In this document: positions 38,101-45,388 of the stretch, in pieces
Position numbering within the stretch: position 1 is the first letter of the stretch
How the letters are laid out: each line of letters opens with the position of its first letter
Assembly (NCBI RefSeq): GCF_000218785.1
Contig: NZ_AFPO01000002.1
Coordinates: 1-64,000, forward strand
From: Idiomarina sp. A28L
GTDB lineage: Bacteria > Pseudomonadota > Gammaproteobacteria > Enterobacterales > Alteromonadaceae
DNA: 64,000 nt
Direction: 5' to 3'
Program-made: the position numbers and the translations under genes
The notes under the pieces: generated by a model
What the model saw: only the letters and a program-made list of their open reading frames with translations
Told to the model about the DNA's origin: nothing
Databases searched by the model: none

Positions 38101-38537
38101 AGAGGTATTGCACTATAAGAGCGAATATAGGAGTGATTCTTAATAGCTGGGTAATCAGTTAATCGAACGTCTGATTCCGTATCGTTAACCTCAAGTATAT
38201 TGTTCTCGAGTATTGTGCGGGAAAAAGAATCAAAAGAACTTAAAAATTGAGGAATGTCAGGCCCCGAATAATACTGAATGTATTCCCTACCTTCTTGTAC
38301 TAGAGAAATAAAGGCAATGGGTACATTAAGAGTGTCCTGTGCTATTCGCGTTAATCTAGCAAATACAGCTTTCGATACTGGGGCTAACTTATTGAGCTTG
38401 GCAGATTCGTTAAGTATTTTGTTTACACTAGAGTTTTTCGGATTCATTAAGGGAGTACTCTTTACAGATGAGTTATAAATCATCATAGACATCAGCCACT
38501 GTATACTCAAGCTCCTAAAAGAGCTAAGTTCGAACAC
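35190..38537 (-). CDS. Multi-PAS/GAF sensor histidine kinase without receiver
   Basis: Up to 1115 aa and apparently soluble, with no membrane segment. Domains: GAF (about 45-190), PAS/PAC (about 200-322), PAS (about 330-455), PAS/PAC (about 463-590), GAF (about 600-750), PAS/PAC (about 760-878), HisKA with H892 in STVSHELRTPIS, and HATPase with NLLSNAVKFS, DRGEGI and GGTGLGLSI. The start is uncertain: the frame opens with a GTG at 38535-38537 twelve bases after GGAG, but internal Met codons near residues 18-19 or 31 could be used. It has no receiver and so depends on the neighbouring ones. It is the first gene of the four-gene unit. Confidence 0.9.
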   Translation of the reverse strand: MFELSSFRSLSIQWLMSMMIYNSSVKSTPLMNPKNSSVNKILNESAKLNKLAPVSKAVFARLTRIAQDTLNVPIAFISLVQEGREYIQYYSGPDIPQFLSSFDSFSRTILENNILEVNDTESDVRLTDYPAIKNHSYIRSYSAIPLIGQNQRRLGFFWVLNKSPRVLLANERELLDFLAESISSEVQTSLSLEVQSNEQRLLSILEGTNIGTWEWNVQTGDTVFNERWAEIVGYTLSELEPISIDTWMSLAHPDDLEHSGELLNKHFSGELEFYDCKARMRHKNGSWIWVHDRGRVVSRTDDGEPLIVSGTHADITLQMQAKQELESQRLFLENIFNSDVSAFIVINEDGRFTYANNEAIRVLGLQLNDSPKDNEATFDDPRWHITNIDGSEFPNDKLPFAVVSRTKQPVKDIKHAIRWPDGEWKALSVNGAPLLNAFGETEYVFAVRDITQQVLLEEALRESEAQFRSLVDNMPGVTYRCRYDEEWTMLYLSDKVDPLSGYPASDFIQNKVRSYDSVIHPDDKKMASIAVEKAIEEHTDWLIEYRVLHRDGSVQWAKEKGRPVYDKNGDVEHLDGFILNVTDDKSNRIELENQLSAFKALNDISSIAGTETLERLNLALALGSSYLGLELGIVSQIQESEYKVVAFTAPENAELKNGQTFALSNTYCDITLNANDVITIDEMKSSEYRGHPCYQSFTLESYIGVPLYVEGKRFGTLSFSSTTSRENSFRETEKQFIRLMARWVSTTLELKNQQATLERSEQRLRGLFELSPIGIALNDYETGAFVDLNAALLLSTGYTRDEFISLSYWDVTPREYEAEEFKQLKMLDTTSRYGPFEKEYIRKDGSRYPVCLHGMLVEDNSGRKLIWSIIEDISERKRNDEIKNQFVSTVSHELRTPISSITGSLQLLLGGATGELPKSAVEMIAIALKNSSRLSLLIDDILDLEKLLAGRIEWSIETLSVHSLFKDIIERNEPFAKRHNVTLSVEDIDPALEIDVDAQRFEQVITNLLSNAVKFSSSGDIVTLNAKKEELGVRISIIDRGEGIPEEFHPRVFEKFAQANASNTRKTGGTGLGLSICKEIVEQLGGTIDFESNPGGTVFNITFPYRNKTLGENNG

Positions 38538-38636
38538 TTACTTGATTTCTCCATATTTACAGCTAAAAACAAACTATTGGAACGATGGTGACAATTACTA
38601 TTTGAAAACAAATACCTTAAACATAAAGAGTGCCTC

Positions 38637-40634
38637 ATGAACCATGCTCACCCTTATCGAACCCAACAAAGCAACAGATGCGTTGAAGAAGTAATTCAGC
38701 GGGTAGGTAAAAAAATAACATTGGGGCTTCCCCTTGGCCTAGGGAAGCCTATTCATTTCGTTAATGCGTTATACCAATACGCCAAAGAAAATCCTGAAAT
38801 TGAACTCCACATAGTTACAGCACTTTCACTGTTACCACCCGTTCCTACAAAGGGCCTTGAACAACGTTTTATGGGCCCTTTTTTAGAGCGCATGTATGGT
38901 GATATACCGGAACTCGAATACGCAAGAGATGTGCTCGATCATAAGCTTCCAAGCAATGTAAAAGTATCTGAGTTTTTCTTCCAAGCGGGTAATTTTTTGC
39001 ATCACAATGAACAGCAACGGCGTTATATCTGCACTAATTACACCCATGCCATGCGCGATCTATTGGCGCTCGGTGTGAATGTTATTGGCCAGCTTGTGGC
39101 TCCAGATACCAATCCTAATTACCCAGAGCAATTTAGCCTGAGCTGTAATCCAGATTTATCATTAGATTTATTTGTAAATTTACGGGCCGCCGAAACGGCA
39201 GAAAACCCTGTTGCACTGGTAGCTGAATGTAACAACAATCTGCCATTTTTTGGCCGCGATGCGGCTGTGCCTATTTCTACTTTCGATGTAATACTGGAAA
39301 ATAAAGAAGCTGAATACCCACTCTTTTCAGCCCCTCATTCTCCTATTAGTGCACAAGACCACATCATTGGTTTTTACGCCAGCACACTGTTGAAAGATGG
39401 CGGCACCTTGCAGGTGGGCATCGGTTCGTTAGGTGCAGCGTTAATTTATGGCACGCGCTTACGCCATGAGCACAACGATGATTGGCAACAGCTCTACCGA
39501 GATTTGGAGGTTGCCAAGCGATTTCCTGTCGCTGAAAAATATGGCGGCGTTAAGCCTTTTAAAAAAGGTTTATATGGTTGTAGCGAAATGATGGTTGATG
39601 GGTTTATCTACCTTCTAGAAGCGGGAATATTAGCTCGAAAAGTTTACCCTGATGTTGATTTGCAAGAAGCAATCAACAAGGGTGAACTAGACCCAGCGCA
39701 AACTGATGATGTTCGTTTGCAAGGTGGCGTTGTGATGCACGGCGGCTTTTATTTGGGCCCGCGTAACTTCTATAAAAAATTAGAACAGCTAAGTGATGAA
39801 CAACGCGAACTTATTTGCATGAGCAGCGTGAATTATATTAATGATCTTAACGATCACCGCTTTGGTAACCAACGCCTTAAGGTTGCACAGCGAGTTTCTA
39901 GCCGTTTTATTAACTCCGCAATGCAATGCACTCTAGATGGCGCGGTAGTTTCCGATGGGCTAGAAGATGGCCGCGTGTTAAGCGGTGTTGGCGGGCAATA
40001 TGATTTTGTTTCCATGGCTCACGATCTCAAAGGGGCCCGCTCTATTTTAACCATTCGCAGTACTCGCATGTCCGGCAAGAAAGTTCATTCGAATATATTG
40101 TTCTCCTATGGCCATTGCACTATTCCCCGGCACTTACGCGATATTATTATCACCGAATACGGTATCGCTGATCTTCGTGGCCGCGCTGATGAGCAGGTTT
40201 ATTTAGCGTTGATTCGAATCGCCGATTCTAGATTTCAAGCAAAGCTTTTAAAACAAGCTCAACAAGCGGGTAAAGTAGATTCGAACTTTTCACTGCCCGC
40301 AGAATGGCAGAATAATACACCTGAATATGTAACCAGCAGCCTCGATAATTTCCAGAAAAAAGGTTTATTTCCCGCCTTTCCTTTCGGTACCGATTTCAGT
40401 AAAGATGAATTAAAAATTGGCAAAGCTCTAAATCGTTTGAAAGTAGATACTTCTACCCATTTAGGAAAAGCCAATATTTTGTTGCAAGCTCTGCTACTTG
40501 GCAATGCTAGTGAGCAATACAAACCCCTATTAAAACGCATGCAATTTACTGAGGTGAGAGGATTTAAAGATTGGCTAGATCGTCGTTTGTTCGTTTTGGC
40601 TTTAAAAAGAGCTGAATCTGCATCGCGAAAATGA
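38637..40634 (+). CDS. Acetyl-CoA hydrolase/transferase family protein
   Basis: 665 aa. The N-terminal CoA-transferase-like half includes VGKKITLGLPLGLGKPIHFV, and the C-terminal acetyl-CoA hydrolase/transferase domain has FINSAMQCTLDGAVVSDGLE, LSGVGGQYDFVSMA and ITEYGIADLRGRADEQ, the family catalytic-Glu region. Such enzymes exchange or hydrolyse acyl-CoA; which of the two, and the acyl group, cannot be told. The length is greater than that of the 430-550 aa members I know best. It is divergent from the sensor cluster with 99 bases between. Confidence 0.88.
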   Translation: MNHAHPYRTQQSNRCVEEVIQRVGKKITLGLPLGLGKPIHFVNALYQYAKENPEIELHIVTALSLLPPVPTKGLEQRFMGPFLERMYGDIPELEYARDVLDHKLPSNVKVSEFFFQAGNFLHHNEQQRRYICTNYTHAMRDLLALGVNVIGQLVAPDTNPNYPEQFSLSCNPDLSLDLFVNLRAAETAENPVALVAECNNNLPFFGRDAAVPISTFDVILENKEAEYPLFSAPHSPISAQDHIIGFYASTLLKDGGTLQVGIGSLGAALIYGTRLRHEHNDDWQQLYRDLEVAKRFPVAEKYGGVKPFKKGLYGCSEMMVDGFIYLLEAGILARKVYPDVDLQEAINKGELDPAQTDDVRLQGGVVMHGGFYLGPRNFYKKLEQLSDEQRELICMSSVNYINDLNDHRFGNQRLKVAQRVSSRFINSAMQCTLDGAVVSDGLEDGRVLSGVGGQYDFVSMAHDLKGARSILTIRSTRMSGKKVHSNILFSYGHCTIPRHLRDIIITEYGIADLRGRADEQVYLALIRIADSRFQAKLLKQAQQAGKVDSNFSLPAEWQNNTPEYVTSSLDNFQKKGLFPAFPFGTDFSKDELKIGKALNRLKVDTSTHLGKANILLQALLLGNASEQYKPLLKRMQFTEVRGFKDWLDRRLFVLALKRAESASRK

Positions 40635-40729
40635 CCGTGAACTCCTTTGTTGGAACACAAAGATTCAGCCTTAGATAAACTTAATGTATCCTCGATACCA
40701 TTTTACAAGTAAACCTTAAGGAAACACTG

Positions 40730-41734
40730 ATGGCAGCATTCGGAACTCAGTTCATGCCAAATATGGCTGTGGCCACTTTTAAAGATAACGCGTGGAGCAA
40801 CCCGCAAATAGTTAGTAGCAACAGCATATCACTACATCCCGGTGCCCACGTATTACATTACGCCAGCACCTGTTTTGAAGGGCTAAAAGCATTTAAGCAT
40901 GAAGATGGCTCGGTGTATGTTTTTCGCATGGATAGAAATATCGCACGCATGCAGCAAAGCACCGAACTGTTGCATTTACCAAAGTTTCCAGCCGAGCTTC
41001 TTGAAGGCATGATTCTAAGCAGTTTAGCCGATGTGGTTAACGATATTCCGGCACCGCCAAGCTCAATGTATATTCGGCCAACACATATAGGCACCGAGGC
41101 TGCTATTGGTAAAGCGGCATCGCCTTCAAATAGCTCAATGTTATATGTGCTGTTATCGCAAGTGGGCGCCTATTTTTCGGGTGGCGACGTTGCTTTACGT
41201 TTGCTCATTGAAGAAGATAGCATGCGCTGTGCAGCGCACATGGGCATGATTAAAAGCGGCGGCAACTATGCGAGCGCAATGGGCCCGATTCTTCGTGCAA
41301 AGGAAAAATATCAGGCAGATCAGGTGCTCTTCTGCCCACAAGGTGATGTGCAGGAAACTGGTGCAGCTAACTTTATCTTAATCGACGGCAACGAAGTGAT
41401 TACCAAATCTCTTGATTCATCGTTTCTGCATGGCGTAACGCGTGATTCTATTCTCACCATTGCCCGCGATCTTGGCATGGATGTGCAAGAACGCGCTCTG
41501 AGTGTAGAAGAGCTGTTAGACCGCGCCAGCAAACCCGGATGTGAAGCTGCGTTATCGGGCACAGCTGCGGTGTTAGCACCTGTTGGAACATTAATCCATG
41601 AAGGCAAAGAACATGTTATTGGTAACGGTAAACCTGGGCCGACAACGTTAAAGTTGCGTGCAACATTGAACGAAATTCAATGGGGCAAACGCGAAGATAG
41701 CCACGGCTGGTTGCGCCAAGTAATAAAGGCGTGA
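40730..41734 (+). CDS. ilvE: Branched-chain amino-acid aminotransferase
   Basis: 334 aa, PLP fold type IV. It contains HYASTCFEGLKAFKHEDGSV and the PLP lysine K175 in MIKSGGNYASAM, plus CPQGDVQETGAANFILIDGN. It interconverts Leu, Ile and Val with their 2-oxo acids. The sequence is of the longer BCAT type rather than the compact enteric IlvE, so the symbol is by function. AAGGA precedes the ATG. No other ilv genes are nearby. The bases just after its stop belong to a broken DUF3047 gene. Confidence 0.9.
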   Translation: MAAFGTQFMPNMAVATFKDNAWSNPQIVSSNSISLHPGAHVLHYASTCFEGLKAFKHEDGSVYVFRMDRNIARMQQSTELLHLPKFPAELLEGMILSSLADVVNDIPAPPSSMYIRPTHIGTEAAIGKAASPSNSSMLYVLLSQVGAYFSGGDVALRLLIEEDSMRCAAHMGMIKSGGNYASAMGPILRAKEKYQADQVLFCPQGDVQETGAANFILIDGNEVITKSLDSSFLHGVTRDSILTIARDLGMDVQERALSVEELLDRASKPGCEAALSGTAAVLAPVGTLIHEGKEHVIGNGKPGPTTLKLRATLNEIQWGKREDSHGWLRQVIKA

Positions 41735-41735
41735 G

Positions 41736-42113
41736 TTTCCGCAAGTAGGAAATGAGCGCGAAAAAGATGGTGATGATTATGCTGCTCGCATTTATGTAGT
41801 GCGTGAGCATTCCATTCTTCGCTGGCGTACGCGCGCTGTAAACTATGTATGGAGCCAACAAAGCGAGGTAGGTGCAAACTGGCCCAACCCTTTTGCTAAG
41901 CAAGCACATATGCTAGCAACGCGCTCTGGTAAACAAGAAAGTGACCAATGGCAAACTGAAACTCGAGATCTACAAGCTGATTTCGAGAACTTTCATGGGC
42001 AAGCACCTGATAAAATTAATGCGATTGCGATTATGACGGATTGCGACAACAGCAATTCATCGGCATCCGCTTCGTACCGCAGAATTCGTTTACACGCTCG
42101 TGATACTGATTAA
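41736..42113 (+). pseudogene. DUF3047 remnant lacking its N-terminus
   Basis: The frame reads from codons right at the ilvE stop to TAA at 42111-42113. It matches the C-terminal part of DUF3047 proteins: EKDGDDYAARIYVV, LRWRTRAVNYVWS, the N-P-F-A-K-Q segment, WQTETRDLQADFENFHG, INAIAIMTDCDNSN and a final RRIRLHA. A complete member has roughly 90 or more residues before this, which are missing. An in-frame stop (41724-41726) lies inside ilvE, and the only in-frame starts (a GTG at 41799) lack a ribosome-binding site. It is best read as a deletion relic; a truncated product is possible but unlikely. Confidence 0.75.
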
Positions 42114-42222
42114 TTTTGCTCTAATCGAAACTACCTTGAGCCACTTTAGGCCTATAAGATAAGTGCGTTTGAGCAACAGAGAACTTCTTAGCTTGCGGAA
42201 ATGATCACATCATTAAAAGTTG

Positions 42223-42309
42223 TGGTGCCCGGGGCCGGACTCGAACCGGCACACCATTTCTGGCGGCGGATTTTGAATCCGCTGCGTCTACCAATTTCGC
42301 CACCCGGGC
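42223..42309 (-). tRNA. tRNA-Leu (anticodon CAA)
   Basis: 87 bases on the minus strand. The acceptor stem is GCCCGGG/CCCGGGC with discriminator A and encoded CCA. The anticodon stem GCGGA/TCCGC carries loop TTCAAAA, giving anticodon CAA (reads UUG). A long variable arm marks a class II tRNA, and the T arm is GCCGG-TTCGAGT-CCGGC. It resembles E. coli leuX. Confidence 0.96.
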
Positions 42310-42350
42310 ATTTCTTCGGAGGCTGCATCTGAATCAATCAGACGCAGCGC

Positions 42351-42378
42351 ATTATACCCATGCCGGCGCTTCTTGCAA
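42351..42378 (-). promoter_or_regulatory. Promoter of tRNA-Leu
   Basis: On the minus strand TTGCAA (42373-42378) and TATAAT (42351-42356) are separated by 16 bases, with a GC-rich discriminator GCGCTGCG, 41 bases before the tRNA. This is the pattern of stringently controlled stable-RNA promoters. Confidence 0.82.
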
Positions 42379-42446
42379 GCATGTATGATAAAAAAGAATA
42401 CTTCGTGATATGATCTTGCAATCGTTCGTTCAGGATTTATACAAAA

Positions 42447-42986
42447 ATGGCAAACTCCCCTTCTTCTAGCGCTCAGAATAGCGCCAATATTTCAACCGAG
42501 AACCTCGAGTACGCTCCCGTTCCAAGAGCCGGCTTCGGCCGCAGAATATTAGCTATCGTTTATGATTCTCTGGTTGTGGCTGCAGTAATTATGTTTGCGT
42601 TCGCGGTTTTACTAGCGGCACTCGGCCTCTTAACTAAAACCGGTGTGATAACCCTCGCTGAAGGTGAGGATCATGCTGCTCTATTGCAAGGTAACCCACT
42701 TACCAGTATTTATTTAGTTGCGGTTTTACTCTGGTTTTACGTAGGGTTTTGGGTGCGTGGGGGGCAAACGCTCGGCATGCGCACCTGGCGGTTACGAGTT
42801 CGTAATACCGATAATTCACGAATCACTAAGAAACAAGCGCTGATTCGAGCAGTAACTGCGTTATTCGGTTTGGGGAATATTTGGGTGTTGTTTGGCAATG
42901 AAAAATTGGCGCTGCAAGATCGCATCGCCAAATGCGAAGTTGTTGTGCTAAGCAAAGAAGCAAACCAATTTATTAACTGGAAGTAG
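42447..42986 (+). CDS. RDD family membrane protein
   Basis: 179 aa. A short Ser/Asn-rich N-terminus precedes the RDD core: R-x-x-A-x-x-Y-D in GFGRRILAIVYDSLVV, then hydrophobic segments (about 43-67 and 85-105) and the family motif GQTLGMRTWRLRV, with LALQDRIAKCEVV near the end. Function is unknown; RDD proteins are often linked to transport or ion homeostasis. It sits in front of lptG with no gap, convergent. Confidence 0.85.
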   Translation: MANSPSSSAQNSANISTENLEYAPVPRAGFGRRILAIVYDSLVVAAVIMFAFAVLLAALGLLTKTGVITLAEGEDHAALLQGNPLTSIYLVAVLLWFYVGFWVRGGQTLGMRTWRLRVRNTDNSRITKKQALIRAVTALFGLGNIWVLFGNEKLALQDRIAKCEVVVLSKEANQFINWK

Positions 42987-44054
42987 CTAGATTCGGTTTC
43001 GGCTCAATATATAAAGCGCTGCAGCCGCAAAGAGCATTCCAGGCAATACCGCACCTAACAACGGTGGTAAGTTATAAACCTGCGATATCGGCGCAAAAAC
43101 CTCATTGAATACATGGAAGGTAAATCCGGTTATTACGCCTAGCAGTACACGAGCTCCCATCGTAGTTGAGCGCAAAGGCCCAAAGATAAACGAGAGCGCC
43201 ACGAGCAACATAACCGTTACCGTAAACGGTACTACCACTTTACGCCAAAAGGCGAGCTCGTAGCGGCTCGCATCTTGACGGTTAGATTTTAAATAGTTTA
43301 CGTATTCTTTCAAACCAGTGATAGAAAGTGATTCAGGCCGCACGGTTACTGCACCAAGCTTGTCGGGTGTTAACGTGGAACGCCACGACCAGCTCGCAAG
43401 TTGGTAGTTAGCAACACGCTCTGGGGTTACTTCCGTATACTGAGCATCATGAACAAACCAATCAGGCCCCACATAGGTTGCCCTTCCTCCATGCACCACT
43501 TTTTCCAGTTCGCGGCCGTTAAATTCATATATGGTTACGTTCTCTAAAGTACCGGTATCGAGTACCTCACCAATATGAATAAAACGATTGCCATCTTTGG
43601 CCCATATGCCCTGTTCACCTGAAATTAAACTGCCTCCAGATATCGCTTGAGCGCGCAATTGCCTTGCTTGTGCCTCAGTGTTCGGCGCCACCCATTCGCC
43701 AATAGCGAGTACTGCAAACATCATAACAATGGCCGATTTCATAACTGAGCCGATAATATTTAGGCGCGAGAGGCCTGCGGCCATCATTACCGTGAGCTCG
43801 CTGCTACTGGCGAGCAGCCCCATACCAATTAGGCCGCCTAGCAAGGCAGCCATGGGGAAGAACATTTCTACATCACGAGGAATGCTGAGTAACACAAACA
43901 CCAGAACATCAGACATTTCATAGGTGCCACGGCCAATTGCGCGAATTTGCTCAACAAACCGAATCAAACTGCTTAACCCGGTTAATACCGAAAGGCTTAA
44001 AAGCGTGGTGAGCAATACTGTTTTGCCAATGTAGCGATCGAGAATACTGAACAT
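42987..44054 (-). CDS. lptG: LPS export permease LptG
   Basis: 355 aa. It has the LptF/LptG family layout: membrane segments at the N-terminus (about 12-35, 60-80, 100-120), a large periplasmic beta-jellyroll region (about 135-265) and three C-terminal membrane segments (about 275-350). With LptF and the ATPase LptB it extracts LPS from the inner membrane. It overlaps the lptF stop by one base. Its stop directly abuts the RDD stop. Confidence 0.94.
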   Translation of the reverse strand: MFSILDRYIGKTVLLTTLLSLSVLTGLSSLIRFVEQIRAIGRGTYEMSDVLVFVLLSIPRDVEMFFPMAALLGGLIGMGLLASSSELTVMMAAGLSRLNIIGSVMKSAIVMMFAVLAIGEWVAPNTEAQARQLRAQAISGGSLISGEQGIWAKDGNRFIHIGEVLDTGTLENVTIYEFNGRELEKVVHGGRATYVGPDWFVHDAQYTEVTPERVANYQLASWSWRSTLTPDKLGAVTVRPESLSITGLKEYVNYLKSNRQDASRYELAFWRKVVVPFTVTVMLLVALSFIFGPLRSTTMGARVLLGVITGFTFHVFNEVFAPISQVYNLPPLLGAVLPGMLFAAAALYILSRNRI

Positions 44055-45166
44055 TATCTTCGCCCTCGCAACGCAGCCCGCATTCGATAGCCAGCTGGGC
44101 GTTCTTTCAGCAACAAAGAAATGCCGATTACGGCTAAACTAAGGTGTATCCACCAGAGCCCAAGTTCAATCGGCAATGAGCCATCGGCTAGCGCCCGCTT
44201 GGTTGCCATTAAGACCATAAAATAACCAAGATAAATCAGTAATGCCGGTGCAATTCGCGCAAATTTACCTTGTCGCGGGTTTACTCGGCTTAACGGTACA
44301 GCAATGAGAATTAGTAAAGGCATCGCCAACGGAATAGCAAGGCGCCATTGTAATTCGGCAGCGGCAGCATAGCTTGAATCGCCCCAGAGTTCGCGTGTTG
44401 GAATGGCTTCTTCGCGGCGGCCAGTACTATCTACTTCCTGCTCACGAATTTGAATTTGATACTGATCGAATTCCATCACTTGATGATCAAGGTTGGTAAG
44501 CGATTGTGAATAGCGCCTCCCTTCATCGAGTACCATTTGCTGGGCGCCATTTGGCAAAGTTTCAATGCGCCCGCGAGCTGCCATTACTACACTGGCCCGA
44601 ACATCTCCGGAAGCCATTTCACCGCGCGCTGGCAATTGAGCAACGAAAACTTCTTCAAGCTCACCACTTTCAGATTGGCTTTCAATAAAAATAACCGCGC
44701 GTTGCTGGGCTGCTTGTTGAAAACGGCCTGATTGTAAAACCGAAACGCCCGCTTCGGCTCTTAATCGATCGGCTATGGTTTGCTCCTGCGCCAACGCCCA
44801 TGGGCTAAGCCAGAGCGTGAGCAAGGCGGTAATTACGGCAAGAACACCGGCAAAAGCGAGAGAAACACGGGTGATATACCATTCACTCACGCCACAGGCG
44901 TGAAACACGGCCATTTCATGATCCGCATACAGACGCCCTTGGGCCATTAAAACCCCAAGGAAAAGGCTTATAGGAAGCAGCAATGAAGCTAACCCAGGTA
45001 ACTGTAACCCAAGCACTAACAAAATGAGTTGCGCAGGAATTTGCCCTTCTGAAGCTTCCGTGAGAATCTGGACAAATTGCTGGCTAACGAAAATGGTTAG
45101 CAAAACCACAAAGATAGCCATTTGTGCTTTGAATGTTTCACGAATGATGTAACGAAATATGAGCAC
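44054..45166 (-). CDS. lptF: LPS export permease LptF
   Basis: 370 aa from a GTG start; MLIFRYIIRETFKAQMAIFV matches E. coli LptF. Membrane segments flank a periplasmic domain. It lies divergent from pepA, as in E. coli. The C-terminal basic end is RMRAALRGRR. Confidence 0.95.
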   Translation of the reverse strand: MLIFRYIIRETFKAQMAIFVVLLTIFVSQQFVQILTEASEGQIPAQLILLVLGLQLPGLASLLLPISLFLGVLMAQGRLYADHEMAVFHACGVSEWYITRVSLAFAGVLAVITALLTLWLSPWALAQEQTIADRLRAEAGVSVLQSGRFQQAAQQRAVIFIESQSESGELEEVFVAQLPARGEMASGDVRASVVMAARGRIETLPNGAQQMVLDEGRRYSQSLTNLDHQVMEFDQYQIQIREQEVDSTGRREEAIPTRELWGDSSYAAAAELQWRLAIPLAMPLLILIAVPLSRVNPRQGKFARIAPALLIYLGYFMVLMATKRALADGSLPIELGLWWIHLSLAVIGISLLLKERPAGYRMRAALRGRR

Positions 45167-45202
45167 AGGCCCAACCCTTAACTTCGCTTTTTACTGGAAA
45201 TC

Positions 45203-45217
45203 ACTGAATATTTCAGT
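45203..45217. promoter_or_regulatory. 15-bp palindrome in the lptF/pepA divergent region
   Basis: ACTGAA-TAT-TTCAGT, a perfect inverted repeat, is flanked by TTACTG and CAGTAA half-sites just outside. It lies 36 bases from the lptF start and may be an operator. A consensus -35 TTGACA (45230-45235) for pepA follows, but no matching -10 is clear. Confidence 0.35.
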
Positions 45218-45388
45218 AAACTTTGTGTTTTGACAAGTTTGATCTGCGATTCTAAGGCTATATCATCGAATTTGCTTCCTTTTTTCCAAGGAATCTTTCG
45301 ATTCAAGGCGATTAACTACGGCCTGCCGCCTTAGATTATTGCTAATAATGCCACGACCGGCATCAATAAACCAGAAATGGGAGTACCT

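Noticed and set aside
41616-41909. Minus-strand frames opposite the ilvE end and the DUF3047 remnant
   Set aside because: They are shadows of ilvE and of the remnant, which itself shows clear homology on the plus strand.
42200-42214. A possible terminator of the tRNA-Leu transcript (AATGAT/ATCATT)
   Set aside because: The stem has six weak AT-rich pairs and no U tract; I could not support it as a terminator.
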